This document shows, piece after piece, positions 14,893 to 20,497 of a stretch of 20,497 bases of DNA (position 1 is the stretch's first letter; the number at the start of each line of letters is the position of its first letter). Under the pieces are notes generated by a model. That model searched no databases. It saw only the letters and a list, made by a program, of their open reading frames with translations, and had not been told where the DNA came from. Source of the DNA: a virus. Where the stretch lies: IMG/VR virus record IMGVR_UViG_3300037189_012839, positions 1 through 20,497 of that record; one strand, given 5' to 3'. The position numbers and the translations under genes were made by a program.

Positions 14893-15528
14893 ATGAATTT
14901 AAGAAATTTACTAGAAGAAGACGAAATTAATTTAGGCGATGTTTCGCGTTATTCTGTAAAATCAGCGGTTAGTGCGTATACTAAACCGGTTATTGGCCTG
15001 TCTAGAGATGTGCTGATAAAAGCTCGACCTGACCATGTTAAAAATCCATCTGAAGTTGATCCAATTGTTGATGCTCTTAAAGCCGTGGCTCTTATACGAA
15101 GTAAGGGTTATAAGATTGTGATTTTCTCCAATCAATACGGAATTGGCGAAAGAAAACTTAGCCAAGTTGACGTTGATGTAGTACATCAGCATCTATTAAA
15201 ACTACTAGGTGAAGCGGGTTGTATGACCATTGAAGGATTATACTACTCTACAACTAAATTAAAAGAAGACATCTACGCATTGCCAAATATAGGCATGCTT
15301 CAACGTGCCGAGAAAGAGACAAAGGTCAAATTTAGCGAAGGATGGTTTGTTGGGGATAAAATAAGTGATCTAAAAGCCGCCCAAACTAGTAAGGCTAAAC
15401 CTATATTGATTAAATCGATGGATGGAGAAGAAGCCTTAAAGAAATTAGGTTCTTTTGCCAATCAAGATTTAAAGCGAAAAGTAACTGTTTTTGAAACACT
15501 TTTAGAATTTGCAGAAAGTTTAGAATAA
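14893..15528 (+). CDS. HAD-superfamily phosphatase-like protein with altered catalytic motifs
   Basis: A 211-aa protein with the layout of histidinol-phosphate/GmhB-type HAD phosphatases. Strand one and motif I lie at VIGLSRDVLI (33-42). A helix ALKAVALIRSKGYKIV leads to motif II FSNQYGIG (78-85, like the family's TNQSGIG), then a long helix, and motif IV FVGDKISDLKAAQ (152-164, Asp155 and Asp159). The motif I nucleophile Asp (DRDG in relatives) appears as Ser37, leaving Asp39. The family's KPxPGM loop reads LPNIGML, and the Cys residues that bind zinc in GmhB are absent. It may therefore be catalytically inactive or changed in activity. The first 30 residues are an extra leader beginning MNLRNLLEEDE. 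It has its own sigma70-like promoter and a terminator shared with the carbamoyltransferase operon. Substrate unknown. Confidence 0.7.
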   Translation: MNLRNLLEEDEINLGDVSRYSVKSAVSAYTKPVIGLSRDVLIKARPDHVKNPSEVDPIVDALKAVALIRSKGYKIVIFSNQYGIGERKLSQVDVDVVHQHLLKLLGEAGCMTIEGLYYSTTKLKEDIYALPNIGMLQRAEKETKVKFSEGWFVGDKISDLKAAQTSKAKPILIKSMDGEEALKKLGSFANQDLKRKVTVFETLLEFAESLE

Positions 15529-15554
15529 AAAAAGCCGCGTTAAGCGGCTTTTTT
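15527..15554. terminator. Bidirectional intrinsic terminator
   Basis: GCCGC (15534-15538) pairs with GCGGC (15544-15548) around GTTAA, with an A tract (15527-15533) on the left and six Ts (15549-15554) on the right. It serves the convergent HAD-like (+) and carbamoyltransferase (-) genes; their stop codons lie at or next to its edges. Confidence 0.9.
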
Positions 15555-15555
15555 A

Positions 15556-17355
15556 TTACTCTTGATTAGCTACTTTAATCAATTTGCCGTATTCTGGCAG
15601 ATACAAATATTCAACTTCACTCTTAACCAAAGTTTCTACAGCATCTTCTAATGTTTCAACTAGAGGATCACCACCTAGGTTAAAGCTAGTATTAAAGATA
15701 ATAGGACAACCTGTTTTATCTTTAAAGGTTTTGATCAAATCATAATAGTGTTTATTTTGTTTAGCTGTTACTGTTTGTATACGGCAAGTGCCATCAACGT
15801 GGATAATTGCTGGAATCTTTTCTTCAATTCCAGGTTGGCAATTTACAGCATACATCATAGTAGGACTGCTAGGCATTCCACGTAGATCAAACCACTTGTG
15901 TACATCTTCTTCTAGTATTGATCCTGCAAAGGGACGGAAATATTCCCGACGCTTGACTTCGTTAACAAAATCTTTGCCGTCTTTAAATCGTGGATCAAAT
16001 AAGAAGCTACGATTACCCAAAGCACGTGGCCCATTTTCTGATCGGCCTTGAAATAGTGCAACAATATTTTTATTGATCAATAATTCTACAACATCTGAGT
16101 GTTTAGCATCAGTTAATTCGCCGCCCACTTCATCGACTAACGATTGAATATTTTCGCTAGTATATGAGTATGATGGTCCAAGATATAGCGTGTCAGCACG
16201 GTCAAACTTGGTATCATCTTGTGTTAACGATCTATAGAACATTAGTGCGGCGCCCATAGCAGTTCCAGCATCGTTGCTAACTGGTTCAACATACAGTTCA
16301 ATACCGTCATCTTTTAGTGCTTCAAGATAGTGATAGTTGGCCACGCAATTTAATCCGTATCCGCCACTTAATACTACTTTATTAGTGCCAGTATCTTTAA
16401 CTGCTTTACGAATTAGCTTAACCACTTGATCCTGGGTTTGTGTTTGACAAGCATAGGCAAGATCTCTACGATTTTGTAATTTTGTTACATCTGAACTAGT
16501 GGTATCAGCTAGTTCATCAAAGAAACCAGCATTAACAATAGCACCATTTGGGTAATTAGGAATAATCACGTTCCTATCAGATACTGGATATCTGCCGCTA
16601 TCTACAAACAATGGAGGAATTTTATCGTTGGGCTTACCGTATGGAAATAGTCCCATGGTTTTTCCTGCTTCGATCGAACTAAATCCACAATATTCTGTTA
16701 CTGCCTCGTATACTTTGGTAATTCCTGCATGGTCGTCAATAACACACTCGTGTACACCTTCTTCACCATAGAACTGACTGGTCATTGCTTTATCATACAG
16801 TGCAGGAGTTGGCCCACGCAAACCGATGTGTTTGAATACTGTATTGAAATTAGCAGGATATTCGCAGGTATATATTGTTTCTACTTCCCATCCAGTAACC
16901 GGATCATTACCAACATTTAATGGGATAAATGTTCCGGCGCCGTCAACTACCACCGCTACTGCTGTGTCAAACCCTGAACGATAAAATGCGCAGGCGGCGT
17001 GTAATTTATGATGTACATAACTTAAATCAATAACTTGCGGATGTTGATAGATATTGTCTTTTCTATTGATCAATCCTAACTTTCGAGCCAGACCAGTGTA
17101 TACGTCATCGCCGGTAAAATCAACTCTGCCGGCAGTTTCTTTTAGTGGCTGTGTATGCGCAATCACTAGATAGTCAAGACGATTAGTATATTCTAAAATC
17201 TTAACCATTGCGGCATACGGGCCTCCATCATATTTTTGGCGACTAATACGTTCTTCTTCGATGCTGAAAATTATTTCGCCATCTTTAAGTAGACATACTC
17301 CTGCATTGTGGCCGCGAGCTATTGCGGCTATCCATACTGAATTATCTTTTTTCAT
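15556..17355 (-). CDS. O-carbamoyltransferase, NodU/CmcH/TobZ family
   Basis: Transfers a carbamoyl group from carbamoyl phosphate, via an adenylated intermediate, to a hydroxyl of an acceptor. The 599-aa length fits the family. The N-terminal metal/ASKHA-like domain shows GHNAG (15-19), EEERISRQKY (33-42), YVHHKLHAACA (113-123, His115/116/119), DGAGT (138-142), GKTMGLFPYG (231-240), SGGYGLNCVAN (330-340) and SNDAGTAMGAA (360-370). The C-terminal YrdC-like domain shows GRSENGPRALGNRS (437-450), REYFRPFA (470-477) and NTSFNLGGDP (555-564). All key family motifs look intact. It starts immediately after the stop of the GT9-like gene (GTA-TAA-ATG), with AAGGAAC as Shine-Dalgarno. Known acceptors in the family include sugars of Nod factors and antibiotics and LPS heptose, and I recall a phage member acting on 5-hydroxymethylcytosine in DNA. 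The acceptor here is unknown. Confidence 0.92.
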   Translation of the reverse strand: MKKDNSVWIAAIARGHNAGVCLLKDGEIIFSIEEERISRQKYDGGPYAAMVKILEYTNRLDYLVIAHTQPLKETAGRVDFTGDDVYTGLARKLGLINRKDNIYQHPQVIDLSYVHHKLHAACAFYRSGFDTAVAVVVDGAGTFIPLNVGNDPVTGWEVETIYTCEYPANFNTVFKHIGLRGPTPALYDKAMTSQFYGEEGVHECVIDDHAGITKVYEAVTEYCGFSSIEAGKTMGLFPYGKPNDKIPPLFVDSGRYPVSDRNVIIPNYPNGAIVNAGFFDELADTTSSDVTKLQNRRDLAYACQTQTQDQVVKLIRKAVKDTGTNKVVLSGGYGLNCVANYHYLEALKDDGIELYVEPVSNDAGTAMGAALMFYRSLTQDDTKFDRADTLYLGPSYSYTSENIQSLVDEVGGELTDAKHSDVVELLINKNIVALFQGRSENGPRALGNRSFLFDPRFKDGKDFVNEVKRREYFRPFAGSILEEDVHKWFDLRGMPSSPTMMYAVNCQPGIEEKIPAIIHVDGTCRIQTVTAKQNKHYYDLIKTFKDKTGCPIIFNTSFNLGGDPLVETLEDAVETLVKSEVEYLYLPEYGKLIKVANQE

Positions 17356-18471
17356 TTATACTTGTTCCTTTTTGGGTGCGATCGGTAGCTTTGGTCTCGT
17401 TACAGCCGGCATAACTGACGATACAGCTGATGGTTGTGTCTGAAACTCATGGGTATGTGGTTGTTGTGGATTTCCGCCTGCTGGCGATGCAACAGTTCCA
17501 CTAATCTTTGGTAATGTTGGGGACATAGGCTTAGTATAATACTTTTCGACCAGTGTGTCAACCGATTTAACGATAACATCTTCAATTTTTTCGTTCATAA
17601 TCATGATGCCATCATTGGTTCTATCAGAATCTTCATCGGGGCAAATTCTAATCGGACTATACTTGCGTAGCCCTTCACCCATGTCTAAAATATCAAACTT
17701 TTCGTATTCTGGATATGATACATTAACTGCAAATGTTGAACCTAATACCACAGTGGCTGTTCTGTTTAATGAATATGCAATATGTTGGCCTACACTATCA
17801 CATCCTAAAAAATGATCGCAAGCGGCAATAATTCCAGCCCATTGGCGAATATGAATTTGTTGTGGTTGTGCCACCATGCCGGCACCTTCTGCTTCAAAGT
17901 TCATTTGAAATTCAGCCATTAATATCACGGCATAATTTTTTTGTAATTTTTTAACAATATTAACCACGTTTTTATAATCAAAACTGCGACCACTGCTGTC
18001 GTACACTACTTCGTTATTAACTGTAACTCCTCGACCGTATGGTTGAAATACCACCACTTTATCTTTGCCAGTTTTTTGTCTAACTTCATTAATAGTTAAC
18101 TGTCCTTGGATTAGTTCTTCTGTCGACAATTTAATTTTTGGTTTTTGTAAATCCCTAAGTCCTTTATTGTTAATATCAATATCAAAAGCCTGTGCTAGAC
18201 TGGCCTGCTGATTATAGTATTCCCAAACACGATAGGGTTCTGGGGTTTTAACATCCATATTTACTAGGCGTTCTCTAAATAGATTTTTATGCCATACATC
18301 ATAAACTCTATGATACAATTTTGGATGGCCTTTATAAAAGTCTGTGCCTGCTTCGCATACGATTAAAAAATCTTCGTTTGGGTTATCTTCGGCGTATTTC
18401 TCCAGCGCCGGAATTGAGCATATCACGCGGCCAGCGCCACCATTGATAAAAAAAGCTGAGGGTCGTTTCAT
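17356..18471 (-). CDS. GT9-like (heptosyltransferase-type) glycosyltransferase
   Basis: A GT-B-fold glycosyltransferase resembling ADP-heptose:LPS heptosyltransferases. From the chosen start MKRPSAFF there are 371 aa. The glycine-rich loop NGGAGRVICSIPALEKY (10-26) matches the family's GD-LL-T-P-L motif region. FQPYGRG (142-148) begins the C-terminal nucleotide-binding domain. WAGIIAACDHFLGCDSVGQH (211-230), followed by IAYSL and VVLGST, matches the family's LAxLIxxADLxVGNDTGxxHLAxALG. Residues 313-371 are a Pro/Gln/Ser/Thr-rich tail not expected in GT9 enzymes. The frame opens at an upstream ATG (18489), but AAGGAC (18475-18480) sits correctly only for 18471. A perfect late promoter is at 18507-18514, and the carbamoyltransferase gene follows with no gap. 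Donor and acceptor are unknown. Confidence 0.8.
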   Translation of the reverse strand: MKRPSAFFINGGAGRVICSIPALEKYAEDNPNEDFLIVCEAGTDFYKGHPKLYHRVYDVWHKNLFRERLVNMDVKTPEPYRVWEYYNQQASLAQAFDIDINNKGLRDLQKPKIKLSTEELIQGQLTINEVRQKTGKDKVVVFQPYGRGVTVNNEVVYDSSGRSFDYKNVVNIVKKLQKNYAVILMAEFQMNFEAEGAGMVAQPQQIHIRQWAGIIAACDHFLGCDSVGQHIAYSLNRTATVVLGSTFAVNVSYPEYEKFDILDMGEGLRKYSPIRICPDEDSDRTNDGIMIMNEKIEDVIVKSVDTLVEKYYTKPMSPTLPKISGTVASPAGGNPQQPHTHEFQTQPSAVSSVMPAVTRPKLPIAPKKEQV

Positions 18472-18506
18472 AATGTCCTTTATGTACACAGTTAATGATT
18501 GTGAGA

Positions 18507-18514
18507 TATTTATA
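18507..18514 (-). promoter_or_regulatory. T4-type late promoter for the GT9/carbamoyltransferase operon
   Basis: The minus strand reads TATAAATA, a perfect late octamer. The predicted start is near 18501, giving a 30-nt leader to the ATG at 18471. This puts two enzyme genes in the late, structural expression class. Confidence 0.75.
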
Positions 18515-18535
18515 GTCTACAGACATTGAGGTGAT

Positions 18536-18561
18536 AAAAAAAGGCTCCGAAGAGCCTTTTT
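18536..18561 (-). terminator. Intrinsic terminator with UUCG tetraloop
   Basis: On the minus strand the stem GGCTC/GAGCC (18552-18556 with 18543-18547) closes the loop TTCG, forming the extra-stable C(UUCG)G tetraloop, and runs into seven Ts (18542-18536). It ends the 18576-19307 message upstream of the next late promoter at 18507-18514. Confidence 0.88.
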
Positions 18562-18575
18562 AAGATAATAACCAA

Positions 18576-19307
18576 TTAGTCTTTATGATCTGACGGATTT
18601 GGTTCGTCTGGTTTTTGTGTCGGATCAGCTGGCGGAGTTGGCAGCGGTTCTGCACGTGGATCATTTGGGAATGGAATTTGCCATGGGTCTAAATGTCCGT
18701 GTGTTTCTGGGATTGCTTCCATTTCTTTAATCACGGCTTCAATGGCTTTACGCATTTCTGGTGAATAGTCATTAAATTCGTCAGCTAAATCTCGCTTGTA
18801 TCCTTCAATCACGTTTAGGCGAGCCTGATCGTGTTGTTCTGCGTTAATATGCGGTTTCTTAAATGGAAACGGTCTATTCCAAGATTTAGTTTCAAGATTA
18901 TAAGTAATTTCTTCAACTTGGTATGTATGATCCGGATATGTAGGATCAGGACGAGCATAATGTACAGTTCCATCGGCTAATTTATATTCTTTTACTGTAT
19001 AAGTATCTGGATGTAAATCAACATAGAAACTAGCAACCACTGGCTCATCTTTTGCATCAATTAATACTGCAACAAAGTTTTGTCCAGCTTTAGCTTGGGC
19101 TGTTGCTTCTGAGACTTTTGGATCTCTAGGTTCGACTTCAACGTAACCGTAGTTATATTGTATTTTACCAGTTTCCTTATTTACTAAGATCCAAATTTGT
19201 TCTGGACCTTCATAGATACCTTTAGCTTTTAGGCCTAAAGTAGCCTGGTCACTCAGATATTCATCTGGTAAGTCGTATTCGAATTCAAATTTTATTTTTT
19301 TTGGCAC
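18576..19307 (-). CDS. Acidic, Pro-rich protein of unknown function downstream of a fibre gene
   Basis: A 243-aa protein I do not recognise with confidence. Residues 1-60 are basic then acidic with aromatic strands (KIKFEFEYDLP, IWILVNKETGKIQYNYGYVE). The middle has strands with repeated Tyr/Asp/Pro (ARPDPTYPDHTYQVEEITYNL) and SWNRPFPFKKPH, and residues 155-205 form charged helices. The last 30 residues are Pro/Asp/Glu-rich (PLPTPPADPTQKPDEPNPSD). No signal peptide, membrane segment or catalytic motif is visible. It starts at GTG (19307) with GGAGAAA upstream, 14 bases after the stop of the Cys-rich virion protein, so it is in the same message. Position after a fibre-type gene and small size allow a fibre-associated or chaperone role, but nothing in the sequence proves it. 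Confidence 0.7.
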   Translation of the reverse strand: MPKKIKFEFEYDLPDEYLSDQATLGLKAKGIYEGPEQIWILVNKETGKIQYNYGYVEVEPRDPKVSEATAQAKAGQNFVAVLIDAKDEPVVASFYVDLHPDTYTVKEYKLADGTVHYARPDPTYPDHTYQVEEITYNLETKSWNRPFPFKKPHINAEQHDQARLNVIEGYKRDLADEFNDYSPEMRKAIEAVIKEMEAIPETHGHLDPWQIPFPNDPRAEPLPTPPADPTQKPDEPNPSDHKD

Positions 19308-19321
19308 TTTTATTTCTCCGA

Positions 19322-20497
19322 TTATCTGTAAGTTATTTTAATCATTCCTGGGCGACCTGGCATTCCTTGGGCACAACCTTGGCCAGTTACATAGTGCGTA
19401 ACGCCCCCGATGCCCGGAACATACTGCGAATTTTGAGTCGACCAACCGATATAGCTAGCTGCCACACAATATGGTGTATCTGCGTAACCAGAACCTGTAA
19501 TACCCATTACCGTAACACCACCACACTGGTTAACTAAACCAGCTGGGAATGGTATGAAATGTTTATTCCAGCAAGCGTTATCACAGCAAATATGATAGTA
19601 GCATCCTTTAACTCCCTGGATATTTATGTCTCCGCCGTAGGCGTTAGGTAATAATGGTGCTGTACCGGTTATTGCGGTAGCTGTAGTTGTTTGTGTTCTG
19701 TCCACAGTCCAAGTAGTGGTGTTTGTGCAACCAATAATAGTTGTACCAGCAGTAACACCAGTTCCGGTTAATACATAGTTTAAACCAAATGATCCTGTAA
19801 CTGTTCCGCCTGCTGTAAATGTAGTTCCACTAATTATGCCGGCTGTTGCTGATGCAGTTGCCGCACCTGAACCGCCTGGGCTACATGTGCAATATGAAAA
19901 ACAGCAAGCTGGATTACAATATGAGCATCCGCCGTAGCCGCCTTCTGCACAGAAGTTATTCAAGCAGTATGGAGCGCCGTAACTGACACAATATAGTGCA
20001 TTGTTGCTGTTGGTTGCTGTGGCCGCTTGGCTCAGTGTGGCCGCAAAACCATAGATCGGAGCAGGACCCCATGTAAAGTTTTGGTTAATACCCCACTGTG
20101 AACCTACACCAGTACCGGTAATGTTACAGCAAATATAAGTGTTACCACTGAAACATGCTCCACCGCCACCTACGTTAGGTGCGGCTGGCATAGCTGACCA
20201 TAGGCACATGCCTACTACTGGGGTTCCGCTACATAGCAGTGCTCCAGTATAAAATACCTGTCCGCTAATACAACCTTGTGGTGCTAGCATACAATTAACT
20301 GCGGTAATAGTTGTTGATCCAGGAATACCTGTACCTTGGACTGTTGCGCCTACCATACCTATAGTATTCATAGATGTGCCAAATACAAACTGACGATTAT
20401 CAGCATTGGTTGTTGCACAAGTTGTTCCGCAAACGTTTAATATCGGTCCTATTACTGAAGTAGTGCTACCTCTTTGGCCTGTACTACCGCAAGCACA
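19322..20497 (-). CDS. Cysteine-rich virion/fibre-type protein (N-terminus beyond window)
   Basis: The minus-strand frame is open from 20497 to the stop at 19322; the first 42 codons upstream of the internal ATG at 20371 are also open, so the true start lies outside. The 391 visible residues contain about 28 Cys, clustered in the 48 residues encoded at 19877-20020 (CAEGGYGGCSYCNPACC, CTCSPGG) and again at GCYYHICCDNACW. Glycine runs (VGGGGACF) and the ending GRPGMIKITYR resemble Gly/Cys-rich structural proteins of marine T4-like phages. An SGTGV-type beta module (19661-19855) sits between the Cys clusters. There is no export signal in the visible part. Probably an exposed, possibly metal- or disulfide-stabilised, virion protein; the role is inference. 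Confidence 0.8.
   Translation of the reverse strand, partial: CACGSTGQRGSTTSVIGPILNVCGTTCATTNADNRQFVFGTSMNTIGMVGATVQGTGIPGSTTITAVNCMLAPQGCISGQVFYTGALLCSGTPVVGMCLWSAMPAAPNVGGGGACFSGNTYICCNITGTGVGSQWGINQNFTWGPAPIYGFAATLSQAATATNSNNALYCVSYGAPYCLNNFCAEGGYGGCSYCNPACCFSYCTCSPGGSGAATASATAGIISGTTFTAGGTVTGSFGLNYVLTGTGVTAGTTIIGCTNTTTWTVDRTQTTTATAITGTAPLLPNAYGGDINIQGVKGCYYHICCDNACWNKHFIPFPAGLVNQCGGVTVMGITGSGYADTPYCVAASYIGWSTQNSQYVPGIGGVTHYVTGQGCAQGMPGRPGMIKITYR
19661..19855 (-). repeat. SGTGV-type module inside the Cys-rich protein
   Basis: ISGTTFTAGGTVTGSFG, VLTGTGVTAGTTIIGCTN and TWTVDRTQT match, in order, the three SGTGV modules of the giant protein more than 7 kb away (compare ISGTGVPSGTTIIALGTG). 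The DNA also resembles copy 1 around the GTTII core. A second, partial echo (QGTGIPGSTTITAV) lies at about 20290-20340. Confidence 0.65.

Noticed and set aside
15556-18471. Recently acquired bacterial surface-sugar operon
   Set aside because: The genes carry a phage late promoter, phage-style spacing and base composition like their neighbours; no mobile-element remnants flank them, so recent transfer is not supported.
18472-18489. Upstream ATG (MYIKDI) as start of the GT9-like gene
   Set aside because: No Shine-Dalgarno precedes it, while AAGGAC is correctly spaced for the ATG at 18471, which also starts right at the conserved fold.
1-20497. tRNA genes, CRISPR arrays or att sites
   Set aside because: No cloverleaf, regular short direct repeats with unique spacers, or integrase context was seen by eye; a tRNA scan was not run.

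Overview
The window is a piece of a tailed-phage genome, almost certainly a T4-like (myovirus) phage of the kind found in marine bacteria (cyanophage or pelagiphage type). The evidence is a set of recognisable T4 structural homologues: tail sheath gp18, neck proteins gp13 and gp14, and tail terminator/sheath stabiliser gp15. There is also a dNMP kinase (T4 gp1), large baseplate or fibre-type virion proteins that I recognise from marine T4-like phages, and T4 late-promoter octamers (TATAAATA and close variants) before the structural genes. Host identity is an inference; nothing here fixes it. The base composition is AT-leaning. I see no tRNA, rRNA, CRISPR array or insertion sequence. Genes are packed tightly: no gene-free stretch reaches 300 bases, and the largest gaps (2242-2345, 14794-14892 and 18472-18575) hold promoters, inverted repeats or a terminator.

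Layout, left to right. 1-2241 (-) is the tail sheath gene, cut at its 3' end by the window edge. 2346-2681 (+) is a small HNH-like zinc-finger protein, and it overlaps tail to tail with the dNMP kinase gene 2596-3276 (-), which has its own strong sigma70-type promoter. 3335-4117 (-) is the gp13-like neck gene. Diverging from it, 4161-7530 (+) is a coupled operon of gp14-like, gp15-like and a Nudix hydrolase. A bidirectional terminator (7530-7556) separates this from the minus-strand giant virion protein (7577-12427, 1616 aa). Upstream of that is a three-gene minus-strand operon of paralogous repeat-bearing structural proteins (12497-14793).

14893-15528 (+) is a HAD-superfamily protein with damaged catalytic motifs, driven by a sigma70-like promoter. 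It converges through a shared terminator on a minus-strand operon of a GT9-like glycosyltransferase (17356-18471) and a NodU/CmcH-type O-carbamoyltransferase (15556-17355), which sits behind a perfect T4 late promoter. The right edge carries an acidic, Pro-rich protein of unknown function (18576-19307) and, upstream of it, the C-terminal part of an unusually cysteine-rich virion/fibre protein (19322 to beyond 20497).

How it fits together: most of the window builds the neck, tail and fibre/baseplate. The kinase and Nudix protein serve nucleotide metabolism. The most intriguing non-structural unit is the HAD/GT9/carbamoyltransferase block. Its family memberships match the logic of heptose activation, heptose transfer and O-carbamoylation known for bacterial LPS cores, but they could equally serve DNA-base or virion decoration. 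Its late promoter points to an end-of-cycle function. All homology statements rest on motif reading and memory of the families; no search was run.
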